In this document: positions 8,123-15,748 of the stretch, piece after piece
Position numbering within the stretch: position 1 is the first letter of the stretch
Layout: each line of letters opens with the position of its first letter
Source: Kiritimatiellia bacterium
GTDB taxonomy: Bacteria > Verrucomicrobiota > Kiritimatiellia > RFP12 > UBA1067
Assembly: GCA_017514235.1 (NCBI GenBank)
Contig: JAFWKK010000043.1
Location: 1-37,443 of the forward strand
DNA length: 37,443 nt
Direction: 5' to 3'
Program-made: the position numbers and the translations under genes
The notes under the pieces: generated by a model
What the model saw: the letters and a program-made list of their open reading frames with translations, nothing else
Database searches by the model: none
Told to the model about the DNA's origin: nothing

Positions 8123-9678
8123 CGGCGGCGCGAAAATCTCCGCAACGCCCATGCCAAGGGCAAGTACGCCGCCGCGCCGATTGCGATTTCCGCAGCGAGC
8201 GCAACGATGCGGCAAAGCCCGCCGAGTGCGGGGCGGAAAAACCAGAGCGCGAGCGCCATCACGGCCGTCGCCAGCAGTATGCCCATGACCGCCGGGGCTG
8301 CGGAAGCCAGTGCCGCCAGCCCGCCGTCGCGCCGCGCGGCGAAACCAAGCAGCACGCATCCGACGGCGGCGCAGACTACGGTAGAAGTCGCGAGGCCCAC
8401 GTGCCGCCACTCCTGCGGCAACAGCGTGACCGCCAGGATGTTCAGCGCTGCGTTCAGCACGACCGTGTACACTGATACGCGAAGTGGAGTCTTCATGTCC
8501 TTCTGCGCCTGGAACCAGGGTATGAGCGCCTTCTGCACACCGTAGAAGCCAAGCCCCAGCGCATAGACGGCGAGGGCGCGGCTAACCCGCACCGTGGCCA
8601 CGGCGTCGAACGCATGTCCCTCGTAGATGACCGAAGTAATCTCCGGGGCGAGCAGGCACATTCCGGCGGCCGCCGGGAGCATCACGAACATGAGGTTGGC
8701 CGTCGACGAGGCGAGGGCCTGCCGCGCACCTGCGGCATCGCCCTTGGCGAACAGTCCGGCGAACGTCGGCAGGAGAACGGTGCCGAACGCGACGCCGACG
8801 ACTCCGAGCGGAAGGTCCATCAGACGTTCGGCATAGCCTATCACGCCGGCGGCCCAAGGCGCGGCGTACTGTGCAAGCGCCTGGTCGAGCATGCAGTTCA
8901 CCTGCACCGCGCCCGCTCCGAACGCGGCAATAGCGGTGTTGCGCCATACGAGCGAGACGTTCGCGTCGCGGAAGCCGGAAAGCGCGATGCGCGGCGAATA
9001 CCCCCTCTTCGCCATGCAGCGGAAGAGAAACGCCATCTGCGCGGCGCCGCCCGCAAGAATCGCCCAGCACACGGCCGTCACGCGCACGGAAAGCGAAAGG
9101 CCAGGGAAGAACGCAAGCGTCCCGAGCGCAACTATCCACACGACGTTCAGCAGCGCGGGCATCACCGCGCCCTCCACGAAGCGGCCGAGCGCGTTCAAGA
9201 CGCCCATTCCGAACGCCGCGCCGCAGATGAAGATCATGTAGGGAAAGAGTATGCGCACGAGCCGCAGCGTGAGTTCCGTGCGCGGCGAAAGGTCGAAGCA
9301 CCCGCTCCACGCCCACAGCCCTGCAACGACCAAGACGACGGTCGAGCCAAGGATCAGGAGCAGCATCGTAAGGACGGCCCTGGCGAGCCGCCGGGCAGCC
9401 TCCACCTCGCCGCCGGCGACCAGTCCCTTGAAGACCGGCACGAACGCCGCCGTGAGGGCGCCCTCGCCGAAAAGCTTCCGCGCCATGTTCGGAATGGCGA
9501 AGGCGAGCGTGAACGCGCTTTGCTCGACGCCAGCGCCGATGAGGCGCGACTGCATCATCTCCCGCACAAGCCCCAGCACGCGCGAGAGCGCGGTGAAGCC
9601 GCTCACGGTGAAGACGTGCCCAAGCACGCCTCGGCGCGATGCAGTGTCCGCAGCCGCGCTGCACCCAGGTCTGCTCAT
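8119..9678 (-). CDS. murJ: Lipid II flippase MurJ
   Basis: 519 residues with about 14 hydrophobic helices, as expected for MurJ of the MOP superfamily, which moves lipid II across the inner membrane. The N-terminal block FTVSGFTALSRVLGLVREM and the following GAGVEQSAFTLAFAIPN are the family signature; FGEGALTAAFVPVF and PYMIFICGAAFGMGVLNALGRF follow. Arginines and acids in the first helices match the charged central cavity. The ATG at 9678 gives a short cytoplasmic lead and has AGAGGGGG upstream. The gene stands 105 bases after the DUF975 gene, where a weak TATGAT (9738-9743) could be its own -10 box. The link to peptidoglycan matches the elongation cluster further upstream on the same strand. 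Confidence 0.95.
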   Translation of the reverse strand: MSRPGCSAAADTASRRGVLGHVFTVSGFTALSRVLGLVREMMQSRLIGAGVEQSAFTLAFAIPNMARKLFGEGALTAAFVPVFKGLVAGGEVEAARRLARAVLTMLLLILGSTVVLVVAGLWAWSGCFDLSPRTELTLRLVRILFPYMIFICGAAFGMGVLNALGRFVEGAVMPALLNVVWIVALGTLAFFPGLSLSVRVTAVCWAILAGGAAQMAFLFRCMAKRGYSPRIALSGFRDANVSLVWRNTAIAAFGAGAVQVNCMLDQALAQYAAPWAAGVIGYAERLMDLPLGVVGVAFGTVLLPTFAGLFAKGDAAGARQALASSTANLMFVMLPAAAGMCLLAPEITSVIYEGHAFDAVATVRVSRALAVYALGLGFYGVQKALIPWFQAQKDMKTPLRVSVYTVVLNAALNILAVTLLPQEWRHVGLATSTVVCAAVGCVLLGFAARRDGGLAALASAAPAVMGILLATAVMALALWFFRPALGGLCRIVALAAEIAIGAAAYLPLAWALRRFSRRR

Positions 9679-9782
9679 TCCGACCGCCCCCTCTTGCCGG
9701 GTGCAAGACTCGCGCACAGGCGTTTCATGCCGCAGACATCATACCTTGTCAGACATAATGTTGAGAGCCTCAGGAGGGGGCG

Positions 9783-10376
9783 TCAGAAGTTCTTTATGTC
9801 CTCGTAAAAGGCCGCGCAGGCAGCCTGGACATACGGCTGAAGGAACATCTGCGCAAGACCGCCGCAAGGCAAAAGCGACGCGAAGATTGCCAGCAGATAC
9901 CAGCCGATAAAGCTTATGTTGAGGCAGAAGTAACGCCACTTGTTCCCGTACATGATGCGCCGGGACTCGGTGATGCACTGTGTCGCCGTCCAGTCGGGAT
10001 GGTCGACCGCGATGTACGGCGTCATGGCGTAGGAAAAGTACTTTACAACGCCGGGCACGATCAGCAGAAGAAACCAGAGCTGCAGAAAAGTCCACTGGAC
10101 GCAGAGCACCCAGAACATGTGCCAGCCGTGGCCCCATCCTGACGAGAACAGCTCGAACTTCATCCGCCTGCGCATCGTCGCGAGCGCCATCGTGGCATAC
10201 GACCACGAGACGAAGCCCATCAGGTAGAACAGCGGTATGAGAAGCAACAGGATCGACGGCACCGCTGCCACGCAGGCGATAAGCGTAAGGACGATTACCG
10301 CGCCGACGAAGGGCCAGTATTGCCCTTCGCCAAGCGCGACCCATGCTTCGCGGCGGTAGTCCCGTGCGAGCTTCAT
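9783..10376 (-). CDS. DUF975-family integral membrane protein
   Basis: 197 residues beginning KLARDYRREAWVALGEGQYWP, the usual cytoplasmic lead of DUF975 proteins, followed by about five hydrophobic segments (about 24-48, 50-70, 90-112, 150-178 and a weaker C-terminal one). A motif rich in tryptophan and tyrosine (VPGVVKYFSYAMTPYIAVDHP) precedes the ATQCITESRRIMYGNK block typical of the family. Function is unknown in general. I use the ATG at 10376 because the family consensus starts there. The DUF805 gene ends only 7 bases upstream, so the two form a pair; both families are small inner-membrane proteins often found together with transport or envelope genes. Confidence 0.82.
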   Translation of the reverse strand: MKLARDYRREAWVALGEGQYWPFVGAVIVLTLIACVAAVPSILLLLIPLFYLMGFVSWSYATMALATMRRRMKFELFSSGWGHGWHMFWVLCVQWTFLQLWFLLLIVPGVVKYFSYAMTPYIAVDHPDWTATQCITESRRIMYGNKWRYFCLNISFIGWYLLAIFASLLPCGGLAQMFLQPYVQAACAAFYEDIKNF

Positions 10377-10383
10377 CGTGACG

Positions 10384-10752
10384 TCAGAGCCCCTTGGGGT
10401 TCGGGCCGTACTGGTTCTCGCCGGGCTGGCTGTCCAGGCAGCAGAAGACAAGAAGGACAATCCAGCCGACGAAAGGAACAAGCCCGATCAGCCACCACCA
10501 ACCGCTCTTTCCGATGTCGTGCAAACGACGGAAAAACACAGCTACTGACGGAAGAAGGACGGCAAGATTATATAACGTTCCAAGAAAAGCAAATGCAGCC
10601 ACATCCGTCGCACCTGAGAGGAACCCGCCGATGAAACCGACTATAGCGGCTGCGATGACGTTGAAAAGCACAAACATCCAGTACTCCTTGCGGCGCGCGC
10701 GCCCGGAGAAGCAGACGTATTTCTTTGTTATGCAGTCAATGTAGTAGTTCAT
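10384..10752 (-). CDS. DUF805-family membrane protein
   Basis: 122 residues. The opening YYIDCITKKYVCFSGRARRKEYW is the DUF805 hallmark (aromatic residues, then FSGRAxRxEYW), followed by membrane helices at about 26-50 and 57-78, the FFRRLHDIGKSGWW signature, a third helix (LIGLVPFVGWIVLLVF), and a hydrophilic tail ending PNPKGL that is also typical. The start at 10752 has AAGGA upstream. An extended -10 box at 10803-10811 gives a leader of about 45 bases and probably drives this gene and the DUF975 gene. Biochemical role unknown. Confidence 0.9.
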   Translation of the reverse strand: MNYYIDCITKKYVCFSGRARRKEYWMFVLFNVIAAAIVGFIGGFLSGATDVAAFAFLGTLYNLAVLLPSVAVFFRRLHDIGKSGWWWLIGLVPFVGWIVLLVFCCLDSQPGENQYGPNPKGL

Positions 10753-10802
10753 GTCGTACTTTTTCCTTTTTGTTTTGCCAAGCACCATGCCCAGCAATTC
10801 AC

Positions 10803-10811
10803 ATTATACCA
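10803..10811 (-). promoter_or_regulatory. Extended -10 promoter TGGTATAAT for the DUF805-DUF975 pair
   Basis: Exact TGG-TATAAT on the minus strand, about 50 bases upstream of the DUF805 start. GCGACA, 16 bases further upstream, is a partial -35. The surrounding bases are AT-rich compared with the window. Confidence 0.6.
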
Positions 10812-10875
10812 TATATTCTTATTTTGTCGCTGACACCAGCAGAGTTTTCACATGCAGTTCGTCAAATACAGGACA

Positions 10876-10891
10876 CCGCCTATAATGGCGG
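10876..10891. other. Palindrome CCGCC-TATAAT-GGCGG
   Basis: Five-base perfect arms around a 6-base centre that reads TATAAT on the plus strand, 65 bases past the stop of the InlB-repeat gene. On the minus strand it could be a weak terminator-like stem without a T-tract; on the plus strand it could be a -10 box, but it would only make antisense RNA to the InlB-repeat gene. Apart from this and the promoter at 10803-10811, the 203-base gap 10753-10955 holds nothing I can name. Confidence 0.3.
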
Positions 10892-10955
10892 CATGAGAAC
10901 CGTGTCGCACATAGCAAAACCGTATGCAGCAGGCAGCAGGAGCAAAAGGACGCGT

Positions 10956-13469
10956 CTATTGCATTCGATTCTCCCACACGCGGCCATCCAACGAACCGTT
11001 GCTGATGAAATATTCAGTGTCACCCTCGATCTCTATCACGAACTTGCCGGAGAAGAAGCGGGCATAGGCACGCAGATATCCTTCGTCCTCTCCCTCATAC
11101 GTCAGACAGGCCGTTCCGCTCACCTCCGCGCTGCCGATCTTGCCGGACAGCGTCGCCTTTCCATCTTTCCCTATCTTAAGGAACACAGCCGTCTTCGCCT
11201 TATCCCCGCCATCGAAGCATCTCGGACACGCAAGGTCGTATGCGTAGCCGCTGTCAGGCCGCGCCTTGAGGACAATAAAGCTCTGCTTGCCGAGCTTCGC
11301 ATACCTGGCGGCAATCTTCTTGGCCTTCTTGTCCGTCGCGGCCGCGTTCTTGCGTGCGAACACATACGACTCCTCCAAAGCCCCCGTTGGACGCGCCTTC
11401 GGCCAGCCCCCTTGGTCATATTTGCCAGTCACGGCATCTTCAAATGCCGATGCCTCTGGATTAACCGACAGTGTCAGACGTTCTATCGAAACGGTCGTCT
11501 TCGTTTCCTTGCTCGCATCCATCGAAATGGTGTATGCGTCGTGCTTTTGATCTTCCGTCCATCCTGTCGCCGAAAACGTGACGGAGCCGATCTTTGCCGT
11601 TATCTTCCCTGACGCCGTAGATGTAATCTTGACAGCCTTTGACCACTTGGCGAGCTCATATGTCTCGACCGCAACATCCTCTCCCGACTGCTCGTCGTAC
11701 TCCGTCCGGTAATTGCGATACTTCGTAACGCCGTAGAACGTCCCCACCAACGCCTTGGGAAGCGCCTTCACGGCAAATGTCGCCGTAGCCACGTATGTCG
11801 TAGAGCCCTTGGAAACCTTGAAAGTCGCGACGTAGGTTCCGGCCTTGGACGGCACGCCCGTCATCTTCTGCTTGGCTGCGTCCCACTTGAGCCCAGGGAT
11901 TCCCGTGACAGACGAAATCTTCCAGCCGTCACGGCCATAAATATCAAAGTTTCTCCAGTCAGACTTCACGCCGGCAGCAAGCTCCCATGTTCCAGAAGTA
12001 TTGAGTTCCAGTACCCCCTTGTCCACAGCCTGCGTCTTGTTCGGCATCACGATCTTGAACGACTTCGTGGTCTTCTTCCCCGACCTGTTCGTCGCTGTCA
12101 GCTTTACGGCTTTGATCGTTCCTTTCGGCAACTTCGACCAGTCAGAGACTTTCAATCGATAATAGCATTCATAGCCCGACCAAGATTTAAGATCCTTGAC
12201 GAGCTTCATCCCCGACGGAATTGATTTGTTTGTGTTGAGCTTTGGATAAGATTGTGACTCTATGCGAAAGAGAAGTTCAGCGTTCTCTTTGTCAATCACT
12301 ACGGCTGAAGGATCAAAATCAAAGGCGAATTTCGGCGCATAGTCTTCGCTCTTCTTAATGCAATATCCTACCAACTGCACATTCCCCGGCGGCATGGTAA
12401 AAGCAAGCGTCGTGTTCTGAATATTCTCCACCAGTTTCTTCCAAGATACTCCGTCATTCGACTCAAAGCCCCAATCCCAACAGCCGAACACCCAGTTCTT
12501 GTTGAGCGGCGCAGCATTGATCGTAACCTTGCTTCCAACTGCATACTTGCCAAGCCCCGACAGTTTGGCATACATGTTGTCATTGCCATTTTCACTAGCC
12601 CACACCCTGTACTTCTTCCCCACCCACCGAGCGTAGAGCGTCATTGCCTTAGTCACCTTCGTCGAGGCGATGACCTTAGTGCCTTCCGCCTTTGCGGTAT
12701 ACCAGCCCTTGAAAGTGTAGCCTTCTCGCTTCTCCGGCGTTGGGAGAGTGCCGATCTCGGCGTTCAGGTTCACCACTCGTCCGTATTCGGACACCTTACC
12801 ACCATTCGCATTGAAGCGCACTGTCGCCGCCTTCGCCTTTTGGTCGGGATTCATCGTGAACGACACCTTGAAGCTTGCCGTTCCGCCGCCCGACTTCACG
12901 CGCACGGTGAACGTGTGCGTTCCCTTCTGCGGACGCGTCCCTGTCGGGATGACGATCCACTGTCGGCGGGAATGCGCCTCCAGCCAGTCGTTCACGTACA
13001 TGTAGTCTCGGCCCTTCTCGCCGAAGAACGGCCATATCCCCTTTTCGAGTTCATAAGTGACACCGGCGATGTCCTCCCAGTCCCAGTTGTTGTAGACCCA
13101 TACGCCTCCGTCCTTTTCGAGGTCTATGCGGCTTCCGGCGTTGAACACGTCCTGAATCGGCTGGCCGTAAGTCACCCACATGTCCACCTCGGACATTACG
13201 CGCGGCTTTCCGTAGTCGATGTAGGTTCCGGGCTTTATGGTAATGTCATCTGGCAACAAGGCGACGCTTTCGCCGTTTGCATCCGTAGCCGTAACTGGAA
13301 TCGCGACATTCGCACCCATGTAGAACTGCGTCCATCCGACAAGCGTAGTTCCCTGCTTGTCGGCCAAGGCCTCATACCACTTGTTGCCGAACGTGACATC
13401 GGCGGAAACGGCCATTGCGCAAAGCGCGGCCCCGGCTGCAAGAGCCATTGCATGCAGTTTCCTGTTCAT
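10956..13469 (-). CDS. Large secreted protein with InlB B-type repeat
   Basis: 837 residues with a Sec signal peptide (NRKLHAMALAAGAALCAMAVSA, cut before DVTFG). The N-terminal third (about 25-225) is tryptophan- and tyrosine-rich beta sequence. A single Listeria/Bacteroides repeat (InlB B-repeat, Flg_new) follows at about 230-295: VRFNANGG, EGYTFKGWYT, MTLYARW. Later parts include a putative-Ig-like segment (WDAAKQKMTGVPSKAGTYVATFKV, about 540-575) and lysine/threonine-rich beta sequence to the end. There is no sortase, autotransporter or type IX signal. It is probably a surface or periplasmic binding protein. It begins 7 bases after the GH20-like gene stop, with a TATAAT overlapping that stop. 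The middle of the gene is visibly less GC-rich than its neighbours. Confidence 0.85.
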   Translation of the reverse strand: MNRKLHAMALAAGAALCAMAVSADVTFGNKWYEALADKQGTTLVGWTQFYMGANVAIPVTATDANGESVALLPDDITIKPGTYIDYGKPRVMSEVDMWVTYGQPIQDVFNAGSRIDLEKDGGVWVYNNWDWEDIAGVTYELEKGIWPFFGEKGRDYMYVNDWLEAHSRRQWIVIPTGTRPQKGTHTFTVRVKSGGGTASFKVSFTMNPDQKAKAATVRFNANGGKVSEYGRVVNLNAEIGTLPTPEKREGYTFKGWYTAKAEGTKVIASTKVTKAMTLYARWVGKKYRVWASENGNDNMYAKLSGLGKYAVGSKVTINAAPLNKNWVFGCWDWGFESNDGVSWKKLVENIQNTTLAFTMPPGNVQLVGYCIKKSEDYAPKFAFDFDPSAVVIDKENAELLFRIESQSYPKLNTNKSIPSGMKLVKDLKSWSGYECYYRLKVSDWSKLPKGTIKAVKLTATNRSGKKTTKSFKIVMPNKTQAVDKGVLELNTSGTWELAAGVKSDWRNFDIYGRDGWKISSVTGIPGLKWDAAKQKMTGVPSKAGTYVATFKVSKGSTTYVATATFAVKALPKALVGTFYGVTKYRNYRTEYDEQSGEDVAVETYELAKWSKAVKITSTASGKITAKIGSVTFSATGWTEDQKHDAYTISMDASKETKTTVSIERLTLSVNPEASAFEDAVTGKYDQGGWPKARPTGALEESYVFARKNAAATDKKAKKIAARYAKLGKQSFIVLKARPDSGYAYDLACPRCFDGGDKAKTAVFLKIGKDGKATLSGKIGSAEVSGTACLTYEGEDEGYLRAYARFFSGKFVIEIEGDTEYFISNGSLDGRVWENRMQ

Positions 13470-13475
13470 GTGCGT

Positions 13476-13481
13476 ATTATA
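13476..13481 (-). promoter_or_regulatory. Candidate -10 box TATAAT directly before the InlB-repeat gene
   Basis: TATAAT ends 7 bases before the ATG at 13469, so an RNA starting at the usual distance would begin at or next to the start codon. The box overlaps the TAA stop of the GH20-like gene (13477-13479). A TTGCAT lies 15 bases upstream, a short spacing. It could be chance, since ATA-TAA is needed by the preceding reading frame. Confidence 0.35.
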
Positions 13482-14553
13482 TCTTTCCTGAAGCATATGC
13501 AATTGATAATGGCGCCGTCTCGCGCTGCCTTGCGATCTCCGCCGCCATCACGTCGAGGGATTCCATGATCTTGCCGCGCTCCTCCTCCTGCGTGCAGTAG
13601 TACCACGGCGCCATGAAGAAGCCCTTGAGCCGGACGGCATCGATGACCTTGCGGCAGTGGGCGACGGTCCTGCCGAAGTTCTCGCGGCAGGAATAGGTCG
13701 AGCCACACGGCACCTGGTCGTAGCGGGCCTTTTCCAGCGTAGCGTACGTCTCCACCATCGCCTTGCGGTTCTCCTTCTTCATTGCGGAGACGGCGAACTC
13801 CTTCTCATAGTACCAGTTCGACTGCAGGACCGTGCGCGGCATGCGCGACAGGAACTCGTCCTTGTGCTCCCAGCACATGTCGCTCCATATCCACGGGCGC
13901 ATCCCGTACTTCTCGACTTCGGCGACGAACCACAGGAAGTCGTGCCACCACAGGTTGCCGGAGCGAAGCCGCTTGTACTCGAACTTGTTGACGTTCTGTA
14001 TGAAGTACGTCTCCTCGTCGTAGCCGAGATGGAAGAGCGGCGTTTCGTCGAACACTTCGGCGACGTCACGGATAATTTCGGAGCAGACCTGGAAATACTC
14101 CGGCGTGGAAAGGTACGGCCGCCACTTGCCAAGCCACTGGTCGTGCGACGACGAGAAGTTGAGCTTCGGCACGGCGACCATGCCCATCTTCTTCAGGCGG
14201 GCGATCTCGGCCTTCATGCGGTCCGGTTCCCACGAGCCGCGCACGGCCAGCTCCGGATGGCTCGGAAACACCATGCCCTCGCCGAGGTCGATCACGAACG
14301 CGTTCACGCCTATTTTAGCGGCGCGCTCCGTGAGATCGAGCCACATCGAGTCGTCGACCTTCAGGTCGGCGTAATGGCTGCGGCTTTCCCACATCTTCAT
14401 GCCGAAATGCGCGAGGTACGCCCACATGAACCTCGGCTGCGCGACCCTCGCCGCTGCGGACGGAACACGGCTCGCGCAACCGCCAAGAGCCGCAACCGCC
14501 GCCCCAGCTGCCGCGGATTTCAAGAAATTTCGCCTGGATGCTCTTCCCTGCAT
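13477..14553 (-). CDS. Tat-exported lipoprotein with GH20-like (beta-hexosaminidase) catalytic domain
   Basis: 358 residues. The N-terminus QGRASRRNFLKS has a twin-arginine motif (Arg7, Arg8), a hydrophobic stretch and a lipobox LGGC (Cys26), so it is probably folded before export and lipid-anchored. The domain behind it is a TIM-barrel-like sequence with FVIDLGEGMVFPSHPEL, MVAVPKLNFSS and HLGYDEE; the H-x-G-x-D-E pattern (Asp179, Glu180) is the family-20 hexosaminidase catalytic pair. Short tryptophan-rich motifs (PWIWSDMCW, SNWYYEKE) fit a carbohydrate pocket. At about 330 residues after the signal it is smaller than classical GH20 enzymes. The substrate is unknown: amino sugars of peptidoglycan, LPS or host glycans are all possible. 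It follows lpxK by 19 bases and is likely the tail of the envelope cluster. The ATG at 14553 is chosen because the Tat motif follows directly. Confidence 0.8.
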   Translation of the reverse strand: MQGRASRRNFLKSAAAGAAVAALGGCASRVPSAAARVAQPRFMWAYLAHFGMKMWESRSHYADLKVDDSMWLDLTERAAKIGVNAFVIDLGEGMVFPSHPELAVRGSWEPDRMKAEIARLKKMGMVAVPKLNFSSSHDQWLGKWRPYLSTPEYFQVCSEIIRDVAEVFDETPLFHLGYDEETYFIQNVNKFEYKRLRSGNLWWHDFLWFVAEVEKYGMRPWIWSDMCWEHKDEFLSRMPRTVLQSNWYYEKEFAVSAMKKENRKAMVETYATLEKARYDQVPCGSTYSCRENFGRTVAHCRKVIDAVRLKGFFMAPWYYCTQEEERGKIMESLDVMAAEIARQRETAPLSIAYASGKI

Positions 14554-14572
14554 GGCACGGCCTCCCGTTCCG

Positions 14573-15745
14573 CTATCCCTTGCGGAAGCATATGCGGTTG
14601 ATGATCTGGTCGAAGCTTTCCGCACCGGAGAGTATCTCGATGGCAATACGCAGATACAGGCACCTGACCGGCGTCGTCTCAAGCCGCGGGAACCGCACGG
14701 CGTCCTTCTCGGTCGTAACGAGGGCGTCGGCACCCATGTCGGCCGTGCGGTTCAAGGCATAGAGTATCTCGGATGAGTCGTAGCGGTGGTGGTCGGCGTA
14801 GCGTTCGCACCACACGACGCGCGCACCTAGGCGGCGGAGCGAGTTCTCGAAGCCCTTCGGCGAGGCGATTCCGGAAAGCGTGCACGTGGTCTTGCCCTGA
14901 AGCCACGACAGCGGATACTCCTCGCGGCTCCAGACGTCGCGAAGCATCTTCGGCGTGTGATTGCACTCCACGATCTCCGCCGTGCTGTTGTAGCGGCGAA
15001 TCTCCTCGCGCACGGCGGAGGCGTCGCCGTGGCACTTGGTGAGGAAGATTATGTCGGCGCGCTTCAGGCGGCGGGCCGGCTCGCGCAGTATGCCGCGCGG
15101 CAGCATGTTGCCGTTGCCGAAGGGGTTCGTCGCGTCCACGAGCAGCACCTCGACGGAATGCTTCAGCTTCTGGTACTGGAAGCCGTCGTCCAGGATGATC
15201 GTGTTGCAGCCGAGGCGCTTGATCGCGTAGCGGCCCGCCTTCACGCGGTTGCGGTCAACGACTACCGCCACGCCCGGCAGGTTAGATGCGAGCATGTAGG
15301 GCTCGTCGCCGCCCGTGGCGGAGTCAAGGAGAACGTGCCGTCCGTCAGACACGACGAGCGGCGGGTCTATGACCTGCGTAAAGAGCCGCCGCCACCACGG
15401 GGCCTCCTTGCGCCGGTAGCCGCGAGACAGGATCGCGACCTTGCGGCCCTCTGCGGAAAGAGTGCGCGCGAAAATCTCCGTGACGGGCGTCTTGCCGGTT
15501 CCGCCAGCCGTGACGTTGCCGATCGAGATCACCTGTATTCCGAGCGGGTGGCGCCGTATCAGCCCGGTGCGGTATAGGAAGTCACGGATGCCGACGATGG
15601 CGGCGAACATCAGGCTGAGGCCCTTCAGCACCGCCAGCAGGAACTTGACTCCGGCGGGCTGGTCGAGGTCGGCGCCCTTCTCCTGGATCAGCCGGACGAG
15701 ATAGCTCTCCAGCCGTTCGAACGCGCTCTGTCGGGCCTTGCGCAC
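14573..15745 (-). CDS. lpxK: Tetraacyldisaccharide 4'-kinase LpxK
   Basis: 390 residues with a GTG start 3 bases after the lptD stop. LpxK phosphorylates the 4' position of the lipid A disaccharide at the inner membrane. The hydrophobic N-terminal segment (about 35-55) is the membrane-binding helix; SIGNVTAGGTGKTP (75-87) is the family's Walker A; ILSRGYRRK, GDEPYML and LDDGFQYQKLKHS are conserved active-site blocks, and LVDATNPFGNGNMLPRGILREP is the classic downstream block. FLTKC and the late VTTEKDAVR also match. It is longer than E. coli LpxK (328 residues), with extra residues at the N-terminus. Placing it after lptD is unusual, since it normally stands next to msbA. Confidence 0.96.
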   Translation of the reverse strand: MRKARQSAFERLESYLVRLIQEKGADLDQPAGVKFLLAVLKGLSLMFAAIVGIRDFLYRTGLIRRHPLGIQVISIGNVTAGGTGKTPVTEIFARTLSAEGRKVAILSRGYRRKEAPWWRRLFTQVIDPPLVVSDGRHVLLDSATGGDEPYMLASNLPGVAVVVDRNRVKAGRYAIKRLGCNTIILDDGFQYQKLKHSVEVLLVDATNPFGNGNMLPRGILREPARRLKRADIIFLTKCHGDASAVREEIRRYNSTAEIVECNHTPKMLRDVWSREEYPLSWLQGKTTCTLSGIASPKGFENSLRRLGARVVWCERYADHHRYDSSEILYALNRTADMGADALVTTEKDAVRFPRLETTPVRCLYLRIAIEILSGAESFDQIINRICFRKG

Positions 15746-15748
15746 GGA

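Noticed and set aside
9739-9782. CCTC-A-GGAGG palindrome after the DUF975 gene as an intrinsic terminator
   Set aside because: The stem is too short and no T-tract follows on the transcribed strand.
10893-11612. Plus-strand open reading frame behind a TATAAT at 10881-10886
   Set aside because: It is antisense to the InlB-repeat gene and its translation has no protein-like features.
13490-14595. Shared GAAGCATATGC near 13490 and 14582 as a possible direct repeat or att site
   Set aside because: About 11 bases, inside or beside coding ends, with no mobile element gene between; likely chance.
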